Part shown: piece by piece, positions 26,395 through 36,150 of the stretch | How positions within the stretch are numbered: the first letter of the stretch is position 1 | Layout of the letters: every line of letters begins with the position of its first letter | Origin: Phycicoccus jejuensis | GTDB taxonomy: Bacteria > Actinomycetota > Actinomycetes > Actinomycetales > Dermatophilaceae | Assembly: GCF_000720925.1 (NCBI RefSeq) | Contig: NZ_JOEE01000008.1 | Coordinates: 248,001-312,000 of the forward strand | Length of the DNA: 64,000 nt | Direction: 5' to 3' | The notes under the pieces: model-generated | Told to the model about the DNA's origin: nothing | The model's database searches: none | Seen by the model: only the letters and a program-made list of their open reading frames with translations | Translations under genes and position numbers: made by a program

Positions 26395-26709
26395 TCAGTC
26401 TACGCGGGCCCAAGGAGGCATCCGCTCGGCGTTGCGGGTTCCCCGCGCGTCGGCCTGGCGGGCCCGCTCGCGCCGATGCTCCTCGCGGAGGCTGTGAGGA
26501 TCCTGCAGGACCGCTGTGACCGGCAGCTCCGGGTCGCCCTGCCGCGAGGCCACCTGCTCCAGCTCCTCGACGAGCCGCCCGGCCCGCCCGAGCTCGGCGG
26601 TCAGCGCCCGCAGGCTGCGCCAGGTCGCGCGGGCCCGCAGCCCGACGAGCACGGCGCCCCCGACGACGAGGACCACCCACAGCAGCACCCAGCCCCACCA
26701 CGGCAGCAC
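26395..26709 (-). CDS. Small single-pass membrane protein with coiled coil, unknown function
   Basis: 104 residues, not assigned to a named family. The N-terminus is a strong membrane helix (WWGWVLLWVVLVVGGAVLVGL), followed by a helical, probably coiled-coil stretch (LRALTAELGRAGRLVEELEQV) and an Arg-rich tail. It starts four bases after the pafC stop and ends 34 bases before tatA, so it is part of the pafBC-tat unit. Position suggests a membrane accessory of the Tat or PafBC genes, but this is only inference. Confidence 0.8.
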   Translation of the reverse strand: MLPWWGWVLLWVVLVVGGAVLVGLRARATWRSLRALTAELGRAGRLVEELEQVASRQGDPELPVTAVLQDPHSLREEHRRERARQADARGTRNAERMPPWARVD

Positions 26710-26712
26710 GGG

Positions 26713-27711
26713 TCAGCGCTCCCCTGCGGCGGTACGCCGCGGGTAGCCGGCGAGGGCCGCGGCCGCGCCCTCGCGCACCTCGGCGACGACGTCGGCCGGC
26801 TCGGTGACGTAGCCGCGGCCGCCGAGGCGCCGCAGCAGCCGGTGCAGCCACGCGGTGTCGGCCGTCGCGATGCGCACGACCTGCCCGCCGCCCTCGGTGG
26901 CCGGCACCTCCTCGAGCGACTCGACCGGGTAGTAGTCCGAGACCCAGGTGGCACCGGGCAGCAGGCGCAGGGTGACGACGAGGTCGTCCGGCGCCGGGCG
27001 GAACGTGCCCTCGGAGAGGTCGCGCTCGGCGGCCTGCGGCGGCGGGGTGCCGTCGACGTCGAGGACGCTCAGCTCCTCGACGCGGTCGAGCCGGAACAGA
27101 CGGGTGTCCTCGGCGCGGTGGCACCAGCCCTCGAGGTACCAGCGGCCGTCGATGCCGACGACGCGCATCGGGTCGACGTCGCGCTCGGTGGCCTCGTCGC
27201 GCGCGGGCACGAGGTAGCGCAGGTGCACCCGGCGGCGGGTCGCGAGGGCGGTGCGGGCGCGGGCCAGCAGGTCGGCCGAGGTGTCGTCGGCGACCTCCGC
27301 GAGCACGCGGCTCGCGGGGTCGGCGGCCTCGCCGGCGGCGGCCTCGAGCTTGGCGAGAGCCCGGTCGACGGCGTCGCGCTCGTCGAGGCCCGGGACCTCG
27401 CGCAGGGCGCGCAGCCCGACGATGAGGGTGACGGTCTCGTCGACGCCGAGGCGCAGCGGCCGGGCGATCGAGTCGGCGTTGCCGACGAAGACGCGTCCGC
27501 CCTCCCAGTCGGCCTCGATGAGCTCGTCGGGCATCTGGCCGTAGCCGCAGAGGAAGAGCAGCTGCAGGTCCGCCTCGAGCTGCTCGGTCGAGACACCGAG
27601 GTCGGCGGCTGCCTCCTCGAGGTCGATGCCCTGGCGGTTGACCAGCCAGGGGACCATCGTCAGCAGGCGCGCGAGCCGCGCGGTGGCGGTCTCCTGCGGT
27701 GCGGGCGGCAT
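26713..27711 (-). CDS. pafC: WYL-domain transcriptional activator PafC
   Basis: 332 residues: N-terminal helix-turn-helix (ARLLTMVPWLVNRQGIDLEEAAADLGVSTEQLEADL), a middle WYL domain (DGRWYLEGWCHRAEDTRLFRLDRV) and a C-terminal WCX domain. PafC pairs with PafB to activate promoters of the LexA-independent mycobacterial DNA-damage response with a -26/-10 RecA-NDp motif. Its ATG overlaps the pafB stop by one base (TGATG), so the two proteins are made together. One candidate target promoter is in this window at 59212-59234. Confidence 0.95.
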   Translation of the reverse strand: MPPAPQETATARLARLLTMVPWLVNRQGIDLEEAAADLGVSTEQLEADLQLLFLCGYGQMPDELIEADWEGGRVFVGNADSIARPLRLGVDETVTLIVGLRALREVPGLDERDAVDRALAKLEAAAGEAADPASRVLAEVADDTSADLLARARTALATRRRVHLRYLVPARDEATERDVDPMRVVGIDGRWYLEGWCHRAEDTRLFRLDRVEELSVLDVDGTPPPQAAERDLSEGTFRPAPDDLVVTLRLLPGATWVSDYYPVESLEEVPATEGGGQVVRIATADTAWLHRLLRRLGGRGYVTEPADVVAEVREGAAAALAGYPRRTAAGER

Positions 27712-28724
27712 CAGGACCCCCCTCCGCCGTGCGCGGCGAGGGTGCCGCGCAGGCGCTCGACGACGGCGTCCACGAGCTCCGGCGGCTGCTCGACGACGAC
27801 GTCGGCGCCGTAACCGGCGACCTCCTCGGCGAAGGACCAGACGTCGCCGTAGTCGAGGTCGACGAGCGACCACTCGTCGTCGACCTCGCCGACCGTCCGG
27901 GCGCGCAGCCGCAGCGCGTGGCCCGCCCCGACCCGGACCCGCAGCATGGCAGGGCTGGACTGCGTCGCGGACCCGGCCATGCTGTCGACCATGACCCGCG
28001 GCTCGTGGTCGGCCGGGACCTCGAAGGAGCCGGGGCGGCCTGCGCGTCGGACCGTGCCGCTGATGCGCGAGAGGCGGAAGACCCGGGGCGCCTCGCGGTC
28101 CAGGTCCCAGGCGTTGAGGTACCAGCGCCCGTGCCACGACACGAGCGACCACGGCTGCACGCGGCGCTCGGCGCCCTCGGCCGCCTCGGGCCGGCGGTAG
28201 GTGAAGGTGAGCGGCACCCGGCGCACGACGGCGTCCTTGACGGCGTCGAAGGCCGGCTCGGCGGTGCGCAGCCGCGGCTCGATGCCGATGAGCGACTCGG
28301 TGTCGCGCTCGACCCCCGCGGCCCGCAGCTTGCGCAGGGCCTGCGCCGCCGGGCCGGCGAGCGACGCCTGCGCCCAGGTGCGGCTCGCGAGGCCGAGGAC
28401 GGCGAGCTCGTCGGGCTCGAAGGCGATGTCGGGCAGCGCGTAGTCGCGCTGGTGGATGCGGTAGCCCGGCTCGTCGTCGTGGAAGGCGTCGATGTCCTCG
28501 GTGACGAGCGGGATGCCCAGCTCGCGCAGCTCGTCCTTGTCGCGCTCGAACATCCGCTCGAAGGCCTCGGTGGAGGCCGACTGGCCGTACTGCGGCACGA
28601 GCCGGCGGATCTGGGCCTTCGCGAGGGGGCGGCGCGCGTACAGCAGCACGAGGACGAGGTTGAGCAGGCGCTCGGTCTTGACCTGGGCCGCGCTCGGCGC
28701 ACCTCCCCCGCTCTGGCTGCTCAC
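27711..28724 (-). CDS. pafB: WYL-domain transcriptional activator PafB
   Basis: 337 residues: winged helix-turn-helix at residues ~15-80 (LLNLVLVLLYARRPLAKAQIRRLV), a WYL domain (WSLVSWHGRWYLNAWDLDREAPRVFRLSRI) and a WCX tail. Forms the PafBC heterodimer with the next gene. Start GTG at 28724 is seven bases past TAGCGT (28737-28732), a leaderless arrangement. In many actinobacteria pafBC is linked to pafA; here three genes (DUF3866 and two FKBP isomerases) lie between. Confidence 0.95.
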   Translation of the reverse strand: MSSQSGGGAPSAAQVKTERLLNLVLVLLYARRPLAKAQIRRLVPQYGQSASTEAFERMFERDKDELRELGIPLVTEDIDAFHDDEPGYRIHQRDYALPDIAFEPDELAVLGLASRTWAQASLAGPAAQALRKLRAAGVERDTESLIGIEPRLRTAEPAFDAVKDAVVRRVPLTFTYRRPEAAEGAERRVQPWSLVSWHGRWYLNAWDLDREAPRVFRLSRISGTVRRAGRPGSFEVPADHEPRVMVDSMAGSATQSSPAMLRVRVGAGHALRLRARTVGEVDDEWSLVDLDYGDVWSFAEEVAGYGADVVVEQPPELVDAVVERLRGTLAAHGGGGS

Positions 28725-28731
28725 CCGGGAG

Positions 28732-28752
28732 ACGCTACCCGACGGCTACGCT
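28732..28752. promoter_or_regulatory. Back-to-back leaderless promoters of pafB and the DUF3866 gene
   Basis: On the minus strand TAGCGT (28737-28732) lies seven bases before the pafB GTG. On the plus strand TACGCT (28747-28752) lies seven bases before the DUF3866 GTG at 28760. The two start codons are only 35 bases apart, so the polymerases must compete or share a control region. Confidence 0.55.
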
Positions 28753-28759
28753 GCCCCGC

Positions 28760-29857
28760 GTGATGCACTGGCGCGCCGGGACCGTGGCCGAGGAGGTCCG
28801 GCGTGGGCCGGGCTCCGTCGAGCTGGCCGTCGACCTCGAGGGGACGGGCGAGCGGGTGCGCGCGCTGGCCTACACGGCCCTGACCGGCGCGCCCGAGGCC
28901 GGTGAGCGGGTGCTGCTCAACGCGTCGGCGCTGCTGCGCGGCCTCGGCACCGGTGGGCTGGCCTTCGTCGTCGCCCGGGGCGACGTGCTGCCGGCCGATC
29001 CCCCGGCCGGGCCGGGCCACATCGTCAAGGCGCGCTACACGCCGCTGCAGCAGATGCTCCTGGCCGTCGACGAGCAGGAGTCCCCGCACCACGACGTGCT
29101 CGCCGGGGCCGACGACCTCGGCGGGATGCCCGTCGTCGTCGCGGACCTGCACAGCGCGCTGCCCGCGGTGCTCGCGGGCATCCGGTCGGTGCGGCCCGAC
29201 GCGACGGTCGCCTACGTGATGACCGACGGCGGGGCCCTCCCGGCCGCGTTCTCGCGGGCGGTCGCCGGGCTGCGAGAGGCCGGTTGGCTCGCGTCGTGCC
29301 TCACGGTCGGTCAGGCCTACGGCGGCGACCACGAGGCCGTCACGGTGCACACGGGCCTGCTCGCGGCACGGCACGTCGTCGGCGCCGACGTCGCGGTCGT
29401 GGCGCAGGGCCCGGGCAACGTCGGCACCGGCACCCGCTGGGGGTACTCGGGGGTGGCGGCCGCGGAGGCGCTGCACGCCGCCGACGTCCTCGGCGGACGG
29501 CCGGTCGCGGCGCTGCGGGTCTCGGGCACCGACCGGCGCGACCGGCACCTCGGCATCAGCCACCACAGCCTCACCGCGTACGGGCGGGCGCTCTACGCCC
29601 CGGCCGACGTGCCGGTCACGACCCTGCCGGACCCTGCGCTCGACGCCCGGGTGCGGGACCAGCTCGCGCGGCTCGTCGGGACGGCGCGTGCCCGGCTGAC
29701 GCCGGTGGAGGTGCCCGCGGACGGGCTGGCCGAGGCCCTCGCGACGAGCCCGGTGGGCCTGTCGACGATGGGCCGCGGCCTCGGGGAGGACCCGGCGCCG
29801 TTCCTCGTGGCGGCGGCGGCCGGGTCCCACGCGGGGTCGGTCAGCGCACGTCCATGA
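28760..29857 (+). CDS. DUF3866 family protein
   Basis: 365 residues matching the actinobacterial DUF3866 family, which has no assigned function. Visible features: an N-terminal beta-rich part (GERVLLNASALLRGLGTGGLAFVV), HIVKARYTPLQQMLLAVDEQESPHH, a Rossmann-like VADLHSALPAVLAGI, and VVAQGPGNVGTGTRWGYSGV. No signal peptide or membrane helix. Starts GTG-ATG at 28760/28763. Convergent with the FKBP gene (17-base overlap at the 3' ends) and divergent from pafB. Confidence 0.88.
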   Translation: MMHWRAGTVAEEVRRGPGSVELAVDLEGTGERVRALAYTALTGAPEAGERVLLNASALLRGLGTGGLAFVVARGDVLPADPPAGPGHIVKARYTPLQQMLLAVDEQESPHHDVLAGADDLGGMPVVVADLHSALPAVLAGIRSVRPDATVAYVMTDGGALPAAFSRAVAGLREAGWLASCLTVGQAYGGDHEAVTVHTGLLAARHVVGADVAVVAQGPGNVGTGTRWGYSGVAAAEALHAADVLGGRPVAALRVSGTDRRDRHLGISHHSLTAYGRALYAPADVPVTTLPDPALDARVRDQLARLVGTARARLTPVEVPADGLAEALATSPVGLSTMGRGLGEDPAPFLVAAAAGSHAGSVSARP

Positions 29858-30218
29858 GGTCGACGACGAAGATCAGCGACTCGCCCGGCTTGATGACGCC
29901 GCCCGCACCGCGCTCGCCGTAGGCCTTGTGCGACGGGATGGTCAGCTTGCGGCGGCCGCCGACCTTCATCCCGGCGATGCCCTCGTCCCAGCCGGCGATG
30001 ACCATGCCGACGCCGAGGCGGAACTCGAGCGGCGCGCCGCGGTTCCACGAGGCGTCGAACTCCTCACCCGTGGAGTGCGCGACCCCGACGTAGTGGGCCG
30101 ACACGGTGCTGCCGGGGGTGGCCTCGGCGCCGTCGCCGACGGTGATGTCCTCGACGACCAGCTCGGTCGGGGCCTCGTCGCCGGGGAAGTCGATCTCGGG
30201 CTTGGTCAGCTCGGTCAC
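29841..30218 (-). CDS. FKBP-type peptidyl-prolyl cis-trans isomerase, cytoplasmic
   Basis: 125 residues, a single FKBP domain without signal peptide. Active-site residues are recognisable: YVGVAHSTGEEFDASWNRG, FRLGVGMVIAGWDEGIAGMKVGGRRKLTIP, YGERGAGGVIKPGESLIFVVDL. It speeds proline isomerisation in the cytoplasm. It lies 38 bases downstream of the FKBP lipoprotein gene, so the pair forms a small unit located just after pafA, as in other actinobacteria. Confidence 0.95.
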   Translation of the reverse strand: MTELTKPEIDFPGDEAPTELVVEDITVGDGAEATPGSTVSAHYVGVAHSTGEEFDASWNRGAPLEFRLGVGMVIAGWDEGIAGMKVGGRRKLTIPSHKAYGERGAGGVIKPGESLIFVVDLMDVR

Positions 30219-30256
30219 AGGGTGATGCCTCTCTGGGTGCCGGTGGGGGTGGTGGG

Positions 30257-31204
30257 TCAGTAAGCGGCGAGGATGTCGACCGCGAAGACGAGGGTGTCGG
30301 TGCCCTTGATCTTGTCGCCGCTGCCCTGCTCGCCGTAGCCGTCCTTCGGCGGGATGACGAGGAGCACGCGGCTGCCGACCTTCTGGCCCTCGAGGCCGGT
30401 GTCCCAGCCCTTGATGACCTGGCCCTCGCCGAGCTTGAACTCGAACCAGGGCTGCTCGGGACGGTTGGCGCTGGAGTCGAAGACCTCGCCGTTGCGGTAG
30501 AGCGCGCCGGTGTAGGCGACCCGGACGGTCTGGCCCTTCTTCACCGCAGCGCCGGTGCCCTCGACGAGCGGCTGGACGACGGTGTTCGTGGGGGCCTTGA
30601 CGCCCTTGGCCGGAGTGATGGTCGCCGGCTTGCCGGCGTTCATCGTCACGGTCGGCAGGCCCTTCTTCGGCGCGACGGCGGTGCCCTGCGCCTCGTCGAG
30701 GACCTTAGTGGCGCCGACGAGGTCGAGCACGAAGATCACCGGGTCGTCCTTGGTGATGCCGAGCTGCTGGTTGCCGGTCTCGCCGTAGGCGTCGGCCGGC
30801 GTGGACGCGATGACCATCCGCGTACCGATCTTCTTGCCCGGGATCTGGCTCTTGAAGGAGGCGAAGAGGTTCTGGTCGTCGAGGTCGAGGCCGACCGTGC
30901 CGGTCTTCCACGTGCTCGTGACGACCTTGCCGTCCTTGCCGTTGACGAGGATGGCCTGGAGGGTCACGAGGTCGTCCTTGGTGACGGCCGCGCCGTCGCC
31001 CTCGGTGAGGACCTGCGACTGGGTGCGCGAGACCGCGACGGGCGCCTTGACGGTGACCTTCGGCTCCTTCTGGGCCTCGCCGATGACCTGGACGCCGCTG
31101 ATCGAGCTCGACGGGGTCGTGGCCTCCTCCTCACCGCAGCCGGTGAGCAGGAGCGCGCCGGCGAGGGCGCTGACGGACAGGACGGACGTGAGGCGACGGG
31201 GCAC
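30257..31204 (-). CDS. FKBP-type peptidyl-prolyl isomerase lipoprotein with two FKBP-like domains
   Basis: 315 residues. A type II signal peptide ends in the lipobox LLTGC, so it is lipid-anchored outside the membrane. The mature part has two FKBP-like halves: a divergent one around residues 75-160 (QILVNGK..., IPGKKIGTRMVIAS) and a canonical one at the C-terminus (VRVAYTGALYRNGEVFDSS, WDTGLEGQKVGSRVLLVIPPKDGYG). The first half has lost several active-site aromatics and may only bind. It would act on secreted or wall proteins. Separated from pafA by 120 bases. Confidence 0.92.
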   Translation of the reverse strand: MPRRLTSVLSVSALAGALLLTGCGEEEATTPSSSISGVQVIGEAQKEPKVTVKAPVAVSRTQSQVLTEGDGAAVTKDDLVTLQAILVNGKDGKVVTSTWKTGTVGLDLDDQNLFASFKSQIPGKKIGTRMVIASTPADAYGETGNQQLGITKDDPVIFVLDLVGATKVLDEAQGTAVAPKKGLPTVTMNAGKPATITPAKGVKAPTNTVVQPLVEGTGAAVKKGQTVRVAYTGALYRNGEVFDSSANRPEQPWFEFKLGEGQVIKGWDTGLEGQKVGSRVLLVIPPKDGYGEQGSGDKIKGTDTLVFAVDILAAY

Positions 31205-31324
31205 GAGTCTGGGACACCTTCGGGACGGGGACGCCGCGCGGAGTGGGACGCGACCGGTCTCCTCACGATAACCGCGGCGGATGGGAACTCCCGCATCGCT
31301 CCCTGAGAGCCCGGTGGACGCGGG

Positions 31325-32704
31325 TCAGGCGGTGAGGCCCTCGATGAGCCGATCGACGCGGGTGTCCTCGGCGAGGAACGGGTCCTTGCACAGGACCGTG
31401 CGCTGGGCCTGGTCGTTGAGCTTGAGGTGGACCCAGTCGACGGTGAAGTCGCGCCGCTGCGCCTGCGCGGCCCGGATGAAGTCACCGCGCAGCTTGGCGC
31501 GTGTCGTCTGCGGCGGGCGCACCTTGGCCTCGAAGACCTCCGGGTCGGACACGACCCGCTCGATGCGTCCGCGTCGCTGGAGCAGGTAGAAGAGACCGCG
31601 CGAGCGGTCGATGTCGTGGTAGGCGAGGTCGATCTGCGCCAGGCGCGGGTGGTCGAGGTCCAGGCCGTGCCGTGAGGCGTACTCGTCGATGAGCCGGTAC
31701 TTGACGACCCAGTCGATCTCACGGCCGACGAGCCCGAGGTCGCCGGTCTCCACGGCGGTCAGCGTGCGGTCCCACAGCTCGAGGACGCGCTCGTGGAGCG
31801 GGTCGGCGGCGCCCTCGCGCTGCACGAACTCGGCCGCCTTCGCGTGGTACTCGCGCTGGAGATCCAAGGCCGACAGCTCGCGGCCGTTGGCCAGGCGCAC
31901 GGTGCGCCGGCCGGTCATGTCGTGCGAGATCTCGCGGATCGCCCGGATCGGGTTCTCGAGCGTGAGGTCGCGCATGACGACGCCGCTCTCGATCATCCGC
32001 AGGACGAGGTCGGCGGAGCCGATCTTGAGCATGGTCGTCGGCTCGGCCATGTTGGAGTCGCCGACGATGACGTGCAGCCGCCGGTAGTGCTCGGCGTCCG
32101 CGTGCGGCTCGTCGCGGGTGTTGATGATCGGCCGGCTGCGGGTGGTCGCCGACGAGACGCCCTCCCAGATGTGGTCGGCGCGCTGGCTGAGCGCGTACGA
32201 CGCGCCCTTGCTCGTCGTGACGAGCTTGCCTGCGCCGCAGGTCAGCTGGCGGCTGATGAGGAACGGCAGCAGCGTCTCGGAGAGCGCCTGGAACTCGCCG
32301 GAGCGCGTGACGAGGTAGTTCTCGTGGCATCCGTAGGAGTTGCCGGCGGAGTCGGTGTTGTTCTTGAAGACGTAGATGTCGCCGGCGACGCCGTCCTCGC
32401 GCAGGCGCTGCTGGGCGTCGGCCACGAGACCCTCGACGATCCGCTCCCCCGCCCGGTCATGGGTGACCACCTGCCGGATGGAGTCGCACTCGGCCGTCGC
32501 GTACTCGGGGTGCGAGCCGACGTCGAGGTAGAGGCGCGAGCCGTTGGTGAGGAAGACGTTGCTCGAGCGGCCCCAGGCGACGACCTTCCGGAAGAGGTAG
32601 CGCGCCACCTCGTCCGGGGTCAGCGTGCGCTGGCCGCCGGTGGAGCAGGTGATGCCGTACTCGTTCTCGATCCCGAAGATCCGCCGGTTGCCGCGGGTGC
32701 TCAC
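31325..32704 (-). CDS. pafA: Pup--protein ligase PafA
   Basis: 459 residues of the carboxylate-amine/glutamine synthetase-like fold. The N-terminal [10 protein letters not shown] holds the metal-binding Glu, [19 protein letters not shown] holds the catalytic Asp region, and [18 protein letters not shown] plus [26 protein letters not shown] are family signatures. PafA joins the C-terminal Glu of deamidated Pup to substrate lysines using ATP. It lacks the Dop loop after the first strand. Its GTG at 32704 overlaps the prcA stop (GTGA), making it the last gene of the pup-prcB-prcA-pafA unit. Confidence 0.97.
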   Translation of the reverse strand: MSTRGNRRIFGIENEYGITCSTGGQRTLTPDEVARYLFRKVVAWGRSSNVFLTNGSRLYLDVGSHPEYATAECDSIRQVVTHDRAGERIVEGLVADAQQRLREDGVAGDIYVFKNNTDSAGNSYGCHENYLVTRSGEFQALSETLLPFLISRQLTCGAGKLVTTSKGASYALSQRADHIWEGVSSATTRSRPIINTRDEPHADAEHYRRLHVIVGDSNMAEPTTMLKIGSADLVLRMIESGVVMRDLTLENPIRAIREISHDMTGRRTVRLANGRELSALDLQREYHAKAAEFVQREGAADPLHERVLELWDRTLTAVETGDLGLVGREIDWVVKYRLIDEYASRHGLDLDHPRLAQIDLAYHDIDRSRGLFYLLQRRGRIERVVSDPEVFEAKVRPPQTTRAKLRGDFIRAAQAQRRDFTVDWVHLKLNDQAQRTVLCKDPFLAEDTRVDRLIEGLTA

Positions 32705-33516
32705 GCGTCCTCGCCGCCCTCGGAGGCCGCCTCGGGACGCTGCGTCTGCGGGTTGGTGGCCGCGCCGCGGGCCGAGTCGCCGTCGTCGCCGGCGGGCACG
32801 TCGGCGGTGGGGTCGTCGGAGCTGAGCAGCCGGGCGAGGAGGTCGCCCTGCACGCGGCGGAAGCGCCGGCGCGGCCGATGGCGGTCGAGGACGGCCACCT
32901 CGAGCTGCTCGGGGGCCAGCGTGCGCGGCTCGCCGCCGGCCGGGTCGGCGCCGAGCAGGCGGACGGCGAGGGCGAGGGCGTCGGCGAGGTGCATCCCCGG
33001 CTGCCAGGCCTCGCGCAGGCCGGTCTCGATCTGCTCCGCTCCCCCGCCCATCGCGACGAAGCCGTGCTCGTCGGCGACCGAGCCGTCGTAGGTGAGGCGA
33101 TAGACCTGGTCGCCCTCGGGCGTGGCCCCCACCTCGGCGACGACGATCTCGACCTCGTAGGGCTTGGACTCCTGCGTGAACACCGTGCCGAGCGTCTGGG
33201 CATAGGCGTTGGCCAGCCCGCGCGCGGTGACGTCGGAGCGGTCGTAGGAGTACCCGCGCAGGTCGGCGTAGCGCACGCCCGCGACCCGCAGGTTCTCGAA
33301 CTCGTTGTACTTGCCCACCGCGGCGAAGGCGATCCGGTCGTAGATCTCGGAGACCTTGTGCAGCGCCCGGCTGGGGTTCTCGGCGACGAAGGCGATGCCG
33401 GCGTCGAACTGGAGGACGACGACCGAGCGGCCGCGAGCGATGCCCTTGCGCGCGAAGTCGGCCCGGTCCTTCATCAGCTGCTCGGGCGAGACGTAGAACG
33501 GCATCCCGGCGGTCAT
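32701..33516 (-). CDS. prcA: Proteasome subunit alpha
   Basis: 271 residues. N-terminal gate helix region [21 protein letters not shown], then [22 protein letters not shown], and the alpha-type core. The C-terminus is a long, acidic, disordered tail. Alpha rings cap the 20S core and gate access. The ATG at 33516 overlaps the prcB stop (ATGA); its own stop overlaps pafA. Confidence 0.96.
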   Translation of the reverse strand: MTAGMPFYVSPEQLMKDRADFARKGIARGRSVVVLQFDAGIAFVAENPSRALHKVSEIYDRIAFAAVGKYNEFENLRVAGVRYADLRGYSYDRSDVTARGLANAYAQTLGTVFTQESKPYEVEIVVAEVGATPEGDQVYRLTYDGSVADEHGFVAMGGGAEQIETGLREAWQPGMHLADALALAVRLLGADPAGGEPRTLAPEQLEVAVLDRHRPRRRFRRVQGDLLARLLSSDDPTADVPAGDDGDSARGAATNPQTQRPEAASEGGEDA

Positions 33517-34331
33517 CGGGCCTCCTCCGAGCGCTCGGTGATGATGGCGTCGACGACCGGCGCGAGGTCCGGCTGCGGCACGAACCGCGCGCCCTCGGCG
33601 TCGACGAGCCCGACGGTCGGCCAGATGCGCCGGCCGACGTCCGGGCCGCCGGTGGCCGAGTCGTCGTCGGCGGCGTCGTAGAGCGTCTCGACGGCCACGC
33701 GCACTGCCTGCTCGGCCGTGAGGTCGCGCCGGTAGAGCTTCTTCAGCGCGCCGCGCGCGAAGAGCGAGCCGGAGCCGACGCTGTGGTGGTCCTGCTCCTC
33801 GTAGCACCCGCCGGTCACGTCGTAGGAGAAGATCCGGCCGCGCCCCTCCTCGAGGTCGTAGCCGGCGAACATCGGCACGACGGCGAGGCCCTGCATCGCC
33901 ATCCCGAGGTTGCCGCGGATCATCGACGCGAGGCGGTTCGCCTTGCCCTCGAGGGACATCAGCGTGCCCTCGATCTTCTCGTAGTGCTCGAGCTCGACCT
34001 GGAAGAGGCGGACCAGCTCGATGGCCAGGCCGGCCGTGCCCGCGATGCCGACGAGGCTGAACTCGTCGGTGGCGAAGACCTTCTCCATGTCGCGGTTGGC
34101 GATGACGTTGCCCATCGTCGCGCGACGGTCACCGGCCATGACGACCCCGCCGGTGTAGGTGACGGACACGATGGTCGTCCCGTGCGGCGCCTCGAGCGCC
34201 GCGCCCGGGGGCAGCGGCCGGCGCGAGGGCAGCAGGGCCGGGGCGTGGGCGGAGAGGAAGTCGGTGAAACTGGAGGACCCCGGGACGAGGTACGCGGAGG
34301 GCAGGCGCCCGGAGTCGGCTCCGGCGCTCAC
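33513..34331 (-). CDS. prcB: Proteasome subunit beta (catalytic)
   Basis: 272 residues. A 51-residue propeptide ends in HG, and autocleavage exposes T52 ([21 protein letters not shown]) as the N-terminal nucleophile; Asp and Lys of the active site follow in [10 protein letters not shown] and MEKVF. It forms the inner rings of the 20S core. The GTG at 34331 overlaps the pup stop as GTGA, so pup, prcB, prcA and pafA are all coupled by four-base overlaps. Confidence 0.97.
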   Translation of the reverse strand: MSAGADSGRLPSAYLVPGSSSFTDFLSAHAPALLPSRRPLPPGAALEAPHGTTIVSVTYTGGVVMAGDRRATMGNVIANRDMEKVFATDEFSLVGIAGTAGLAIELVRLFQVELEHYEKIEGTLMSLEGKANRLASMIRGNLGMAMQGLAVVPMFAGYDLEEGRGRIFSYDVTGGCYEEQDHHSVGSGSLFARGALKKLYRRDLTAEQAVRVAVETLYDAADDDSATGGPDVGRRIWPTVGLVDAEGARFVPQPDLAPVVDAIITERSEEAR

Positions 34332-34522
34332 TGGCCGCCCTTCTGGACGAAGCCGCGGACGAACTCCTCCGCGTTGGATTCGAGGACGCCGTCGATCTCG
34401 TCGAGGATGTCGTCGATCTCGCTCACCTGCGCGGCGGGGGCGGCGGCTGCGGGCCCCGGGGTGTCGACGTCGTCGGGCCCGTCGTCGCGACGCTGCGGCT
34501 TGATCTGCTCCTGACCGGCCAT
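34328..34522 (-). CDS. pup: Prokaryotic ubiquitin-like protein Pup
   Basis: 64 residues, mostly acidic and disordered, ending in FVQKGGQ. The C-terminal Gln is the form that Dop must deamidate to Glu before PafA can attach it. The helix that docks on the ARC/Mpa coiled coils is the [21 protein letters not shown] region. The ATG at 34522 is chosen over the GTG at 34528 because GAGGAGG lies six bases before the ATG but directly against the GTG. Confidence 0.97.
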   Translation of the reverse strand: MAGQEQIKPQRRDDGPDDVDTPGPAAAAPAAQVSEIDDILDEIDGVLESNAEEFVRGFVQKGGQ

Positions 34523-34555
34523 GGTCACCCTCCTCGGGTCGTGGTCGTGTCCCCG

Positions 34556-34561
34556 AGCCTA
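34556..34561 (-). promoter_or_regulatory. -10 element of the pup-prcB-prcA-pafA unit (TAGGCT)
   Basis: TAGGCT reads on the minus strand at 34561-34556, about 33 bases before the pup ATG, inside the 63-base gap after dop. A leader of roughly 27 nt with a strong GAGGAGG site would result, unlike the leaderless genes around it. No convincing -35 is visible. Confidence 0.5.
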
Positions 34562-34585
34562 GTCGCAGACCCGGGTTCGCCGACG

Positions 34586-36136
34586 TCAGGGCGCGTCGGC
34601 GTCCGCACCTCGGTCACCCCGCTCGTCGGCGGTGGCGAGCGCGCGCAGGAGCGAGGCCGCGTCCGGGGCGTTGCGGACGATGTCGCCGACACCGGCCTCG
34701 GTGCCCCGCAGCGGCTCGAGCATCGGCACGCGCTGGAGCATCCGCTGCCCGGCGACGTCGAAGATCACGGAGTCCCACGACGCCGCGACGACCGACTCCG
34801 GGAAGCGCCGCAGGCAGGTGCCGCGGAACCACGCGCGCGTGTCGGCCGGGGGCTCGGTGACGGCGCGGACGACCTCGGCCTCGTCGACGAGGACCTCGAG
34901 CCGCCCGCCTGCGACGAGCCGGTGCGCGAGGCCGCGCTCGGCCCGCACGTCGGACCACTGGAGGTCGACGGCCTTGAGGCGCGGGTCCCCCCAGCCGATG
35001 CCGTCGCGCTCCCGGTAGCCCTCGAGCACGGCGAGCTTGGCGACCCAGTCGACCTCGCGGCGCGCCTCCATCGGGTCGCGGCCCAGCTTGTCGAGGACGG
35101 TGCCCCACCAGTGCATGACCTCGGCGGTGTCGGCGTCCGGCTCGCCCGCGGAGCGCTCCTCCACGAAGGCGGCGGCGCGGTCGTGGTACTCCCAGAGCAG
35201 CTCGAGCGCGGTCATCTTCCGGCCGTCGAGCAGCTCGAGGCGCTGGCGCAGCGTGGGGTCGTGCGAGATCTCGTGGAGGGTCGCGACCGGGCGGCGCACA
35301 CCGAGGTCGGGCACGAGCGCGTCGGCCTCGATCATCGCGAGGACCAGCGAGGTCGTCCCCATCTTCAGGAGGTTCGCGACGTCGGCGTGGTTGGCGTCGC
35401 CGATGATCACGTGGAGGCGGCGGTAGCGGTCGGCGACGGCGTGCGGCTCGTCGCGGGTGTTGATGATCGGCCGCTTGAGGGTGGTCTCGAGGCCGACCTC
35501 GACCTCGAAGAAGTCGCTGCGCTGGGCGATCTGGTAGCCCGGGGTCCGCGAGTCGACCCCGATGCCGACCCGCCCGCTGCCGCACATCACCTGGCGGGCG
35601 ACGAAGAACGGCGTGAGGTGGGTGACGACCGACGCGAACGGCGTGGCGCGCGACATGAGGTAGTTCTCGTGGGTGCCGTACGAGGCGCCCTTGCCGTCGG
35701 TGTTGTTCTTGTAGAGGTTGACCCCGGGCGGGACCGTGGCCAGGCGCTCGACCGCATCGCGCATCACGAGCTCGCCGGCCCGGTCCCACGCGACGGCGGC
35801 CCGCGGGGTCGTCACCTCCGGCGAGCTGTACTCCGGGTGGGCGTGGTCGACGTAGAGCCGGGCCCCGTTGGTCAGGACGACGTTGGCGAGGGTCGGGTCC
35901 TCGACGTCGGTCAGCTGGCTCGGGTGCGCCGTGCCCCGCCCCATGTCGAAGCCGCGGGCGTCGCGCAGCGGCGCCTCGTCGGCGTAGTCCCAGCTGGCCC
36001 GGGCCGGCCGGATGCCGCGCGAGGTCGCGTACGCCGTCACGACGTCGCCCGAGGCGACCATCGGGTTGGCCTGCGGGTCCCCCGGGACGACGATCCCGTA
36101 CTCGGTCTCGATCCCCATCACCCGGCGCACGGTCAT
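34586..36136 (-). CDS. dop: Pup deamidase / depupylase Dop
   Basis: 516 residues, the PafA-like fold. [15 protein letters not shown] at the N-terminus is followed by the ~40-residue Dop loop (around [26 protein letters not shown]) that PafA lacks; then [18 protein letters not shown] with the catalytic Asp region and [17 protein letters not shown]. Dop converts Pup-GGQ to Pup-GGE and removes Pup from substrates. Start ATG at 36136 is six bases past TATGGT, a leaderless arrangement, and is divergent from the esterase gene 20 bases away. Confidence 0.97.
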   Translation of the reverse strand: MTVRRVMGIETEYGIVVPGDPQANPMVASGDVVTAYATSRGIRPARASWDYADEAPLRDARGFDMGRGTAHPSQLTDVEDPTLANVVLTNGARLYVDHAHPEYSSPEVTTPRAAVAWDRAGELVMRDAVERLATVPPGVNLYKNNTDGKGASYGTHENYLMSRATPFASVVTHLTPFFVARQVMCGSGRVGIGVDSRTPGYQIAQRSDFFEVEVGLETTLKRPIINTRDEPHAVADRYRRLHVIIGDANHADVANLLKMGTTSLVLAMIEADALVPDLGVRRPVATLHEISHDPTLRQRLELLDGRKMTALELLWEYHDRAAAFVEERSAGEPDADTAEVMHWWGTVLDKLGRDPMEARREVDWVAKLAVLEGYRERDGIGWGDPRLKAVDLQWSDVRAERGLAHRLVAGGRLEVLVDEAEVVRAVTEPPADTRAWFRGTCLRRFPESVVAASWDSVIFDVAGQRMLQRVPMLEPLRGTEAGVGDIVRNAPDAASLLRALATADERGDRGADADAP

Positions 36137-36142
36137 GTGCCG

Positions 36143-36150
36143 ACCATACT
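36143..36150. promoter_or_regulatory. Overlapping divergent -10 elements of dop and the esterase gene
   Basis: The 20 bases between the two start codons (36136 and 36157) hold ACCATACT at 36143-36150. Read minus it gives TATGGT, six bases before dop; read plus it gives CATACT, six bases before the esterase GTG. One polymerase could not open both at once. The two -10 calls rest on position and resemblance only. Confidence 0.5.
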
